Source of the DNA: Streptomyces sp. ISL-100
GTDB taxonomy: Bacteria > Actinomycetota > Actinomycetes > Streptomycetales > Streptomycetaceae
Direction of reading: 5' to 3'
DNA: 63,346 nucleotides
Assembly: GCF_018614615.1 (NCBI RefSeq)
Contig: NZ_JAGGOK010000075.1
Coordinates: 1-63,346, forward strand
Part shown: piece by piece, positions 25,638 through 33,493 of the stretch
Numbering within the stretch: position 1 is the stretch's first letter
How the letters are laid out: each line of letters begins with the position of its first letter
Translations under genes and position numbers: made by a program
Notes under the pieces: generated by a model
Told to the model about the DNA's origin: nothing
What the model saw: the letters and a program-made list of their open reading frames with translations, nothing else
The model's database searches: none

Positions 25638-26801
25638 CTAGAGCCAGTCGCGCTTCTTGAAGATGACGTAGAGGCTCACGCAGACCACGGCCATCAACAG
25701 GATCGCGAAGGGGTAGCCGCCGGCCCACTTCAGCTCCGGCATGTCTTCGAAGTTCATGCCGTAGACGGTTCCCACCAGTGTGGGTGCAAACAAAATAGCG
25801 GCCCAGGAGGAGATCTTCTTGATCTCCTCGTTCTGCTCGAAGCCCGCCTCGGCCAGCGCCCGCATCTCCGCGTTCTGCTGCTGCGTGACCAGCGTGGCGT
25901 TGACCGTGAGGATGTCGGCCAGGGCCTGGCGGAAGCCGTCGACGCGCTCGCTGGTGTGGGTGACGTGGTCGGCCACGTCGCGCAGGTAGCGCTGGAGTTC
26001 CTCGTCCGTACGGTACTTCGCGAAGCCCGCCATCAGGCCGTGCAGCATGCCGACCAGGGGACGGGTGGCGCGCTGGAACTCGACCATTTCGCGGGAGAGT
26101 TCATAGATGCGGCGGGAAACCTCGGGGTCGCCGCGGAAGACCTCGGTCTCGATCTCGTCGATGTCGTTCTGTACGCCCTCGACGACCGGGGCGTACCCGT
26201 CGACCACGGCGTCGAGGATCGCGTACAGCACCGCCTCCGGCCCCAGCGCCAGCAGCTCGGGGGCGTCCTCCATGCGCCTGCGTACGGCGGAGAGGTCGGG
26301 CGCCGCGCCGTGGCGGACCGTGATGACGAAGTCCCGGCCGACGAAGACATGCAGCTCGCCGAAGTCGACCTCCTCCGCGGAGTCGATGTAGCGCGCCGCG
26401 CGCAGTACGACGAAGAGCGTCTCCCCGTAACGCTCCAGCTTCGGACGCTGGTGGGCCTCCAGGGCGTCCTCGACGGCGAGCGGATGCAGGTCGAACTCGG
26501 CGGCGAGGGAGTGGATTTCGTCCTCGGACGGACGGTGCAGGCCGATCCAGGCCATGCCGGACGGGTACTCGCGCAGCTGGCGAAAGGTCTCGGCGAGCGA
26601 GTCGGGGGCGCAGACGCGACGGCCGTCGCGGTAGAGCGCGGCGTGCACGACGCTGGCGCCGTTGCGCTGTACGCCGTCGGGGGACGCGGCGGCGCCGTCG
26701 GGCGACGGCGGGCCTGCGGGAGGGCCGGGCGGCGTCGGAGACTGCCTGCGCCAGGCGTTCTTCCTCGGGGACAGCGCGGGACGGACGCGTCGCTCCGTCA
26801 T
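25638..26801 (-). CDS. corA: CorA-family magnesium/cobalt transporter
   Basis: A 387-aa CorA-type divalent-cation channel. The N-terminal cytoplasmic domain (to about 320) includes GELHVFVGRDFVITVRHG and long helices. The two C-terminal transmembrane helices flank the signature YGMNF, and the protein ends VIFKKRDWL. CorA forms pentamers in the cytoplasmic membrane that admit Mg2+. The ATG at complement 26801 follows GGGAGGTGAG by about 11 nt. It is the only complete CorA here; two truncated relatives lie to the left at 20366 and 12088, in the same orientation. Confidence 0.92.
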   Translation of the reverse strand: MTERRVRPALSPRKNAWRRQSPTPPGPPAGPPSPDGAAASPDGVQRNGASVVHAALYRDGRRVCAPDSLAETFRQLREYPSGMAWIGLHRPSEDEIHSLAAEFDLHPLAVEDALEAHQRPKLERYGETLFVVLRAARYIDSAEEVDFGELHVFVGRDFVITVRHGAAPDLSAVRRRMEDAPELLALGPEAVLYAILDAVVDGYAPVVEGVQNDIDEIETEVFRGDPEVSRRIYELSREMVEFQRATRPLVGMLHGLMAGFAKYRTDEELQRYLRDVADHVTHTSERVDGFRQALADILTVNATLVTQQQNAEMRALAEAGFEQNEEIKKISSWAAILFAPTLVGTVYGMNFEDMPELKWAGGYPFAILLMAVVCVSLYVIFKKRDWL

Positions 26802-26942
26802 CGCAGATCTCACCTCCCGCGTCGGTCGGGCGCGCGCGAGGGCGCGCCGTCGGGCACGGGCAGGATATACGCCCCAAATGTCGTCGGCATCGTTCTGCCA
26901 CCGCGGACAGAAACTGTCCGCAAGGATGAGTGGCGTGCGGGC

Positions 26943-28076
26943 ATGGCCCCGCAGACGACGAACCCCGCACCGGCACCGGCCGTGCTCAGCACCCGCGCAC
27001 TCAACCGCGCCACCCTGGCGCGCCAGCTCCTCCTCCGGCGTACCGCGATGTCCGCCAAGGACGCCGTCGGGCACCTCGTCGGCCTCCAGGCGCAGAACAC
27101 CAAGCCGCCGTACTACCAGCTCGCCGCGCGACTGGAGGGCTTCGCCCCCGAGGCGCTGTCAGGGCTGATGGCCTCCCGCGAGGTCGCGCGCCTCGTGACG
27201 CTGCGCTCCACCATCCACACGCACACCGCCGACGACTGCCTCACGCTGCGCCCGCTCGTCCAGGGCGCGCGCGACCGCGAACTCCAGATGTTCCGCAAGG
27301 GGCTCACGGGTGTGGATCTGGAACGGCTGGCGGCCATGACCCGCGAGTTCGTCGAGGAGCGGCCCAGGACGCTGAAGGAGATCCGGGAGCTGCTGCTGAA
27401 GGAGTGGCCCGACGCGGATCCGCTCGCGCTGGGAGTCGCCGCGCGCTGCCTGCTGCCGCTCGTGCAGGTCACGCCGCGCGGGCTGTGGGGGTGCAGCGGC
27501 CAGGTCGCGCTGACCACAGCCGAGCAGTGGTTCGGCCGGGAGTCGCAGCCGGCCCCGGCGCCCGACGCGACCGTACTGCGCTACCTCGCGGCCTTCGGCC
27601 CCGCCTCGGTCAAGGACATGCAGACCTGGTGCGGGCTGACGCGGCTGCGGGAGGCGTTCGAACGGCTCCGGCCGCGGCTCGTCACCTTTCAGGACGTGTA
27701 CGGCGTAGAGCTCTTCGACCTCCCGGACGCGCCCCGGCCGGACGAGGACACTCCGGCGCCGCCGCGGTTCCTGCCGGAGTACGACAACGTGCTGCTGTCC
27801 CACGCGGACCGCACGCGCGTCGTGCCGGCGGAGTACAAGGTGCGGATCTGGAAGGGCAACCAGAGCCACTCCACCTTCCTGGTGGACGGGTTCCTGGCGG
27901 GCGTCTGGCGGCTGGAGGAGGCCAAGGGCGGCGACGCCGCGACCTTGACGATCGAGCCCTTCGGCAGGCTCGGCCGGGCGCAGCGGGCGGCGCTGGTGGA
28001 GGAGGGCGAGTACGTCCTCGCCACGATGACGTCGGCCGGCACGCGCGACGTACGGTTCGGTGTCTTCTCGGCGTAG
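26943..28076 (+). CDS. Winged-helix DNA-binding protein of the HTH_42/AlkZ-like family
   Basis: A 377-aa protein of the HTH_42 family, which includes the DNA glycosylases AlkZ and YcaQ that unhook crosslinks or alkylated bases. Typical features are LNRATLARQLLLRRTAMSAK, the VGLQAQNTKPPYYQLAARLE motif near residue 50, ARLVTLRSTIHTHTADDCLT, and a C-terminal beta barrel region with FLPEYDNVLLSHADRTRVV. Many actinobacterial members are called only winged-helix proteins. I do not see the QxQ catalytic motif clearly enough to claim glycosylase activity, although QAQ in the first motif is suggestive. The ATG at 26943 precedes the conserved start; no strong ribosome site is seen. Confidence 0.75.
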   Translation: MAPQTTNPAPAPAVLSTRALNRATLARQLLLRRTAMSAKDAVGHLVGLQAQNTKPPYYQLAARLEGFAPEALSGLMASREVARLVTLRSTIHTHTADDCLTLRPLVQGARDRELQMFRKGLTGVDLERLAAMTREFVEERPRTLKEIRELLLKEWPDADPLALGVAARCLLPLVQVTPRGLWGCSGQVALTTAEQWFGRESQPAPAPDATVLRYLAAFGPASVKDMQTWCGLTRLREAFERLRPRLVTFQDVYGVELFDLPDAPRPDEDTPAPPRFLPEYDNVLLSHADRTRVVPAEYKVRIWKGNQSHSTFLVDGFLAGVWRLEEAKGGDAATLTIEPFGRLGRAQRAALVEEGEYVLATMTSAGTRDVRFGVFSA

Positions 28077-28097
28077 GGCGGGGCGCCCAGCCGGACG

Positions 28098-28943
28098 TCA
28101 CGGCAGCAGGCCCGCGCGGCGGGCCGCGACCACCGCCTCCAGGCGGGTGCGCGCGCCCAGCTTCCGCATCGCGGAGCGCAGGTAGCCCTTCACCGTCTCG
28201 GGGCGCAGACCGAGCCGCTGCGCCGCCACGGCGTTCGTCGAGCCCGCCGCCACGCAGGCCAGTACGTCCACCTCTCGCGGTGTCAGCGCCACCTGATGCT
28301 CGCGCTGCGGCGCGGGTCCGTCGCCCGCCGCGGCCGCCAGCCGGCCGCAGACGGAGAGGAGTTCGCCGCGCAGCGCGGGGTCCACGATGCGCGGCGCCAG
28401 CGCGCGCAGTTCGCTGTGCGCGCCCCTGACGAGCTCCCACGCGCCGGGTCCCGCCACCGGCTCGCGCGCCGCCGTCAGCAGCCGGTGCACCTCGTCCCGT
28501 ACGACCAGGGACTGCTCCACATCGCGCGCCGCCGCCATCGCCGCGTTCAGCGCGCGGTCGCCGAGCGGCAGCGCCTCGCGCAGGGCGGCGTACAGGACAC
28601 CGCGCACTTTGTGGCGTACGACCACGGGCACCGCGAGCACGGCGCGCAGCCCCTCGGCGGCGACCGCCACGTCGTACTCGTGGCTGATGTGCCGCGACGA
28701 GTGGTAGTCCGTGACGGCGCAGGGGCGCGACAGCGCCATGGACTTTCCGCCCAGTCCGCTGCCCGCCGTGATGACCAGGCCGTGCAGCGCGCGCGTCGCC
28801 GCGCCGCTCAGCTCGGCGATACGCAGCCGGCGGTTGTGGCCGTCGTCCGACAGCAGTCCGCCGAAAGCGACCGGCAACCCCGTGGTGCGCCGCATCCGCG
28901 ACAGAGCCGCTTGCATCTCCACCGCCTCGGTGACATCCCCCAC
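28098..28943 (-). CDS. GAF-domain LuxR-type transcriptional regulator
   Basis: A 281-aa regulator with an N-terminal GAF-like sensory domain (about 20-150: GLPVAFGGLLSDDG, SGLGGKSMALSRPCAVTDYH, LRAVLAVPVVVRHKVRGVLY) and a C-terminal LuxR helix-turn-helix (LTPREVDVLACVAAGSTNAV, AAQRLGLRPETVKGYLRSAM). There is no receiver domain, so it responds directly to a small ligand. The start GTG at complement 28943 has AAGGGAAA upstream. It is divergent from a truncated acyl-CoA ligase gene; in Streptomyces such GAF-LuxR regulators sit beside acyl-CoA ligase genes, so control of that gene is likely. Confidence 0.85.
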   Translation of the reverse strand: MGDVTEAVEMQAALSRMRRTTGLPVAFGGLLSDDGHNRRLRIAELSGAATRALHGLVITAGSGLGGKSMALSRPCAVTDYHSSRHISHEYDVAVAAEGLRAVLAVPVVVRHKVRGVLYAALREALPLGDRALNAAMAAARDVEQSLVVRDEVHRLLTAAREPVAGPGAWELVRGAHSELRALAPRIVDPALRGELLSVCGRLAAAAGDGPAPQREHQVALTPREVDVLACVAAGSTNAVAAQRLGLRPETVKGYLRSAMRKLGARTRLEAVVAARRAGLLP

Positions 28944-28957
28944 GAGAGTTTCCCTTC

Positions 28958-28973
28958 ACCCCCGTACGGGGGT
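28958..28973. promoter_or_regulatory. 16-bp perfect palindrome in the divergent region
   Basis: ACCCCCGTACGGGGGT, a perfect palindrome, lies 14 nt upstream of the GAF-LuxR start in the region shared with the acyl-CoA ligase gene. It shares the core CCCCCGnnCGGGGG with the palindrome at 22734-22749. A candidate operator for a dimeric regulator. Confidence 0.5.
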
Positions 28974-29011
28974 AGTGAGATCAGGTCACTGATTACACGA
29001 TGTCAGGGAGC

Positions 29012-29044
29012 GGTCCGGCAATGGTCCGGCAATGGTCCGGCAAC
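29012..29044. repeat. Three tandem 11-bp repeats in a 5' leader
   Basis: GGTCCGGCAAT occurs three times head to tail (29012-29022, 29023-29033, 29034-29044, the last with a final C), directly before the ribosome site of the acyl-CoA ligase gene. Copy number could vary by slippage. Confidence 0.8.
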
Positions 29045-29055
29045 GAGGAGGACGC

Positions 29056-30444
29056 ATGGCGGCACGAGGCGACGCTACGGAGCAATTCCGCGCGGCACGG
29101 GACTTTCTGCTCCAGCACCGGGAGGACTACAAGGCGGCGTACGAAGGCTTCGTCTGGCCGCGCCCCGAGCGGTTCAACTGGGCGCTCGACTGGTTCGACC
29201 GGATCGCCGAGGGCAACGGCAGGACCGCACTGCACATCGTGGAGGAGGACGGCCGGCGCACCGAGATCTCCTTCGAGGCACTGTCGGCGCGCTCCGGGCA
29301 AGTCGCCAACTGGCTGCGCGCGCAAGGCGTCGGACCGGGCGACCGCGTCCTTGTCATGCTCGGCAACCAGGTGGAGCTGTGGGAGACCGCCCTCGCCGCG
29401 ATGAAGCTGCGCGCCGTGGTCATCCCGGCTACGCCGCTGCTCGGGATCGCCGATCTGCGGGACCGGATCGAGCGCGGCAGGGCCCGGCATGTGATCGTGC
29501 GGGACGAGGACGCGGCGAAGTTCGACGACGTACCGGGGGACTACACCCGGATTGTTGTGGGCGGCCATGAGGGCCCGCTGTCGTACGCCGATTCCTACCG
29601 CAGCCCGGAAGCCTTCGTGCCCGAGGGCGTTACGCACGCCACCGACCCGCTGATGCTCTACTTCACCTCCGGTACGACTGCCCGGCCCAAGCTCGTCGAG
29701 CACACCCATGTGTCGTACCCCATCGGGCACTTGGCGACGATGTACTGGATCGGGCTCAAGCCCGGCGACGTCCATCTCAACATTTCCTCGCCCGGCTGGG
29801 CCAAGCACGCCTGGTCGAATCTCTTCGCCCCGTGGAACGCCGAGGCGACGGTCTTCATCCACAACTACACGCGCTTCGACCCGGCCAGGCTGATGGCCGA
29901 GATGGACCGCGCGGGCGTCACGAGCTTCTGCGCCCCGCCCACCGTGTGGCGCATGCTGATCCAGGCGGACCTCGGACAGCTGCGCACGCCGCCGCGCGAG
30001 GCCCTGGCGGCCGGCGAGCCGCTGAACCCCGAGGTCATCGAGACGGTGCGGCGCGCGTGGGGCGTGACGATCAGGGACGGCTTCGGGCAGACGGAGACGG
30101 CCGTCCAGGTCGCCAACACCCCCGGGCAGCGGCTACTCGCCGGTTCCATGGGGCGGCCGAGCCCCGGCTACGTCATCGAACTGCTCGACCCGGTCACGGG
30201 GGAGGCGGGCGCGAGTGAGGGCGAGATCTGCCTCGATCTGTCCGCGGATCCGGTCGGGCTGATGACCGGCTACCACGGCGATCCTGAGCGTACGGCGGAG
30301 GCGATGGCGGGCGGTTACTACCGCACCGGCGACATCGGCTCGCGGGACGCCGACGGATATGTGACCTATGTCGGTCGTTCCGACGATGTTTTCAAGGCGT
30401 CAAGATCAGGGGGCATTCCTTTTCAAATGCGGCTGGGTGCTTGA
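29056..30444 (+). pseudogene. Acyl-CoA ligase (AMP-forming) lacking its C-terminal domain
   Basis: 462 codons of an ANL-superfamily acyl-CoA synthetase resembling medium-chain/benzoate-type ligases. Core motifs are intact: A3 P-loop YFTSGTTARPK, A5 GFGQTETAV, A7 YRTGDIG and A8 GYVTYVGRSDDVFKAS. Homology then stops and the frame ends in an unrelated 13 residues. The mobile C-terminal domain with the catalytic A10 lysine (about 90 aa) is missing, so adenylate formation should be lost. GAGGAGG lies before the ATG at 29056. A second, complete ligase follows at 30655. The gene may be silent or encode a non-catalytic binder. Confidence 0.8.
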
Positions 30445-30654
30445 CCGTCGCCGTTTCGGTGGCGCCGTCACGCTTGACGGGCTACTGGGCATGGGTGGAG
30501 GGCGCGCCCCGCCGACCCACGAGGCCTATGTTGCGCAGATAGACGCGGCGGCCAAGGGTGGCCGCAAGCCCGTCAAGCCGCTGTGCCGGGTGGCGGAAGC
30601 GGCAAGTGCCGGACTCCCCACCTGAAGTAGTTGTTTCGGACACAGGAGAGAGCA
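30445..30654. other. Junction segment after the truncated ligase
   Basis: 210 bp. A frame that overlaps the ligase end and closes at 30625 reads AFLFKCGWVLDRRRFGGAVT, then HEAYVAQIDAAAKGGRKPVK. It looks coding but has no start or recognised family, so it is perhaps the tail of a gene joined here by the event that cut the ligase. CAGGAGAG at 30643-30650 is the ribosome site of the next gene. Confidence 0.4.
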
Positions 30655-32196
30655 ATGCGGATTCCGATGACCGTCGCGGACTTCCTCGACCGGGCAGAGC
30701 TGGGGTTCTCCTCCAGTGCTGGTGTGGTCGACGAGCCGGATCAGCCCGGCCCGCCGGTGCCCGAGTCGACGTATGGGCGGCTGGGCGAGCGGGTTCGGGC
30801 CTGGCAGGCGGGGCTCGACGCGCTCGGCGTTGGCGAGGGTGAGCGGGTGGCGGTGGTCAGCCACAACTCCGCGCGGCTGCTTGAGCTGTTGTTCGCGGTG
30901 CCGATGAGCGGTCGGATCTGTGTGCCGGTCAACTTCCGCCTCAAGCCCGAAGAGATCGATTACGTGGTGCAGCAGAGCGGGGCCTCGGTTCTGCTCGTCG
31001 ACCCAGAACTGGATGACGCGCTGTCCGGCGTAAAGGCGCGCCACCGGTTCGTCCTCGGCGAGCGGACCGACACCGAGCTGATGCGGTTCGGCGTCGAGCC
31101 GCGCCCGTGGTCGAACCCGGACGAGGACGCCACAGCGACGATCAACTACACATCGGGGACCACCGCCCGGCCCAAGGGCGTGCAGCTGACCCACCGCAAC
31201 ATCTGGGTCAACGGTCTGACCTTCGGCCTGCACACCCGTGTGTGGGAACGTGACGTCTACATGCACACACTGCCGATGTTTCACTGCAACGGCTGGGGAA
31301 TGCCGTACGTCATGGCCGGACTCGGCGTCAAGCAGGTGGTGCTGCGCAAGGTCGACGGCGCGGAAATCCTGCGCCGGGTCGAGGAACATGGCGTCACCCT
31401 CATGTGCGGCGCGCCCGCAGTGTGGAACGCGGTGCTCGATGCGGCGGCGACCTGGCAGGGCGAGATCCCGGGCCGCGACCGCGTACGGATCGTCTGCGCC
31501 GGGGCACCCCCGCCGAGCAAGATGATCCAGCGGATGGGGGAGGAGCTGGGTTGGGAGTTCACGCAGATCTACGGGCTGACCGAGACCTCGCCGCTGCTCA
31601 CCTTCAACCGGGCGCAGCCTGCCGATGCCGAGCTGCCCGCCGAGGAGCGGGCGCGCAAGCTGTCCCGTGCGGGACTGCCGGCGCTCGGGGTCAAGCTGAA
31701 GGTTGCCGACTCCGGCGAGGTCCTGGCCCGCTCGAACGTCGTGCTCGACGGCTACTGGGACAAGCCGCAGGAGACCTCGGCGGCCCTGGAGGACGGCTGG
31801 TTCCACACCGGCGACGGCGGCACGATCGATGAGACCGACGGCCATCTGACGATCTCCGACCGGAAGAAGGACGTGATCATCACCGGCGGCGAGAACGTGT
31901 CGTCGATCGAGGTGGAAGACACGATCTTCAGCCACCCGGCGGTCGCCGAGGTCGCCGTCATCGGTGTGCCGCACGCGAAGTGGGGCGAGACGATCAAAGC
32001 CCTCGTAGTCCTCGCCGAAGGAGCGACGGCGCAGGAGGCCGATATTATCGCCCACTGCAAGCAGCGGATGGCCGGCTACAAGGCGCCGACGACCGTCGAG
32101 TTCCGCGACGCCATCCCGCGCACGGCCACCGGCAAGATCCAGAAGTTCAAGCTCCGCGAGCCGTACTGGTCCGGCCTGGACCGGGGGATCAACTGA
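30655..32196 (+). CDS. Long-chain fatty-acyl-CoA ligase (AMP-forming)
   Basis: A complete 513-aa ANL-family acyl-CoA ligase that activates a carboxylic acid to its CoA thioester through an acyl-adenylate, using ATP. Motifs: A3 INYTSGTTARPKGVQLTHRN (about 162-181), A5 QIYGLTETSP, A7 WFHTGDGG, A8 DRKKDVIITGGENVSS and the A10 lysine in PRTATGKIQKFKL near the C-terminus. ATG 30655 has CAGGAGAG 4 nt upstream. The exact acid is unknown. It lies immediately left of remnant DNA that borders the defence island. Confidence 0.9.
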   Translation: MRIPMTVADFLDRAELGFSSSAGVVDEPDQPGPPVPESTYGRLGERVRAWQAGLDALGVGEGERVAVVSHNSARLLELLFAVPMSGRICVPVNFRLKPEEIDYVVQQSGASVLLVDPELDDALSGVKARHRFVLGERTDTELMRFGVEPRPWSNPDEDATATINYTSGTTARPKGVQLTHRNIWVNGLTFGLHTRVWERDVYMHTLPMFHCNGWGMPYVMAGLGVKQVVLRKVDGAEILRRVEEHGVTLMCGAPAVWNAVLDAAATWQGEIPGRDRVRIVCAGAPPPSKMIQRMGEELGWEFTQIYGLTETSPLLTFNRAQPADAELPAEERARKLSRAGLPALGVKLKVADSGEVLARSNVVLDGYWDKPQETSAALEDGWFHTGDGGTIDETDGHLTISDRKKDVIITGGENVSSIEVEDTIFSHPAVAEVAVIGVPHAKWGETIKALVVLAEGATAQEADIIAHCKQRMAGYKAPTTVEFRDAIPRTATGKIQKFKLREPYWSGLDRGIN

Positions 32197-32244
32197 CTTT
32201 CCATCTGGTCCGTGTTGGCGACGTGAATTACTGCCGCGCAGGTT

Positions 32245-32381
32245 CGAGCCCCCGGCTGATGACCCGGAACATGGGAACGGGGGAGAGCCGGTCGTTGGTC
32301 GGACCGGACCAACGGGGCAAAGACCTCCCCCGCGAACTCCTCCAGCCGGTCACGGCACCCAGCAAGCTCCTCCGGAGTCAT
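32245..32381 (-). pseudogene. IS701-like transposase N-terminal fragment
   Basis: The reverse strand begins MTPEELAGCRDRLEEFAGEV and continues FAPLVRSDQR, closely resembling the start of IS701/IS4-type transposases common in Streptomyces. Homology ends after about 30-35 residues; no DDE catalytic domain is present. It lies in the 529-bp stretch between the acyl-CoA ligase and drmC, at the island edge. Confidence 0.6.
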
Positions 32382-32439
32382 ACCTCCATCGAACTACCGG
32401 ACCCCACCCGCGACCAGCCACCTAACAAAATCCTACTAG

Positions 32440-32583
32440 TCGGCCTACGAGGGCAAATGCGTCGGAGGCCAGGTCCAGACTGTCCTCACACGCGGCGAAC
32501 TCGTCATCACCAACGGCCAATACACCGGCCGCGCCGGCCACGGCACCTTCCTTCCTCGCGGCACGACCCGGTACCTCGGATAG
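32440..32583 (+). pseudogene. Dihydropyrimidinase (hydantoinase) C-terminal fragment
   Basis: An open stretch of 47 codons reads SAYEGKCVGGQVQTVLTRGE, LVITNGQYTGRAGHGTFLPR and GTTRYLG before TAG. This matches the extreme C-terminus of dihydropyrimidinases of pyrimidine catabolism. A TAG immediately precedes it and no start is available, so it is the surviving tail of a lost gene. The remaining DNA to drmC shows nothing recognisable. Confidence 0.7.
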
Positions 32584-32725
32584 CACCCTGCCGCCGGGCA
32601 GAACCCGGCGCAGCGGCCGACTCGTCCGCCGTCTACCACGACCGCTCCGCCTCACCCGGCCTGTTCGCCGCCCAACCGACGATTCCGGGTGTGGGGGAGC
32701 AGGGCTGTGTGGCCCAGGCTCAGCA

Positions 32726-33493
32726 TCAGGCTGTGGACAGTGGCTTCAGTACGTGTCGGCGCTGGAGTTCCCGGATATGGTCGGCAGCCCGCTGTGGGAC
32801 GGAGCCGCCTCGGATCAGGACCCCAGCTTCGAGGTTTCTGCGTACGCCAGACTCGGTGAGGTTCGCGCTTCCCAAGAACAGGGTCCGGCGGTCGGCGACC
32901 GCGAGCTTGGCGTGCTGCCGGGCGTGAGGCGTCTCCCGCATGGCCGGGTCCCAGTGCCACAGCCGCAAGCCCGCGATTCCCGTGAACGCAGCAGAGGGCT
33001 CAGGTCCACTCAGCAGGCCGCCGGCGCCATGCTGTGTCTCCACCACGATGTGGACCTCCACTCCGCGTGCCACGGCCGCGTTGAGCGCTGCGGTCAGCGG
33101 GGCGTAGTGGCGGGCGGAATAGGTCATGGCGAGGAGTTCGGTACGGGCGGCCGTTACTACCTCAACCAGGACCCTGGCGGTCGAACGGACCGGGACTCCG
33201 GGGGTGGCCGGGCCGCTCCAGACGGTGCGGACGTCCACCTCGTCGCGCCGCTGGGTCCAGCCCGCGACGTAACCGCGCAGATAGGCGGCGGCTTCGGCGT
33301 ACGGAATCCCGGCCCGGTCCGCCGCGACGTACAGGGCCGTCACCAACTCGCCGGACCCCGCTCCCTGTACGGCGGCCAGCGCGTGCTCGTGTCCCCGGCC
33401 CCGAGCGAGGACCCCGGCCACGTCCTTCGTGCGGGACGAGCCGAGGGAGTCGGCGAGCAGGTGGGCGGCGTCCTCGAAGGCGCTGCGGCTCAC
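32726..33493 (-). CDS. drmC: DISARM protein DrmC, phospholipase-D-like
   Basis: A 255-aa PLD-superfamily protein, the last gene of the DISARM antiphage set. The HKD-type motif is visible as HAKLAVADRRTLFLGSANLT (about 215-234). The first part is helical (FEDAAHLLADSLGSSRTKDV) and precedes VVTAARTELLAMTYSARHYA. One HKD motif per chain suggests a dimeric active site. The GTG at complement 33493 overlaps the drmB stop by 4 bp (GTGA). In published DISARM systems DrmC is dispensable for part of the protection; it may act as a nuclease or phosphodiesterase. Confidence 0.85.
   Translation of the reverse strand: MSRSAFEDAAHLLADSLGSSRTKDVAGVLARGRGHEHALAAVQGAGSGELVTALYVAADRAGIPYAEAAAYLRGYVAGWTQRRDEVDVRTVWSGPATPGVPVRSTARVLVEVVTAARTELLAMTYSARHYAPLTAALNAAVARGVEVHIVVETQHGAGGLLSGPEPSAAFTGIAGLRLWHWDPAMRETPHARQHAKLAVADRRTLFLGSANLTESGVRRNLEAGVLIRGGSVPQRAADHIRELQRRHVLKPLSTA

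Noticed and set aside
12088..25740. CorA tails as exact attachment-site repeats
   Set aside because: The three tails differ at many bases over their shared part and no identical core longer than a short run was seen, so att duplication is kept only as one hypothesis.
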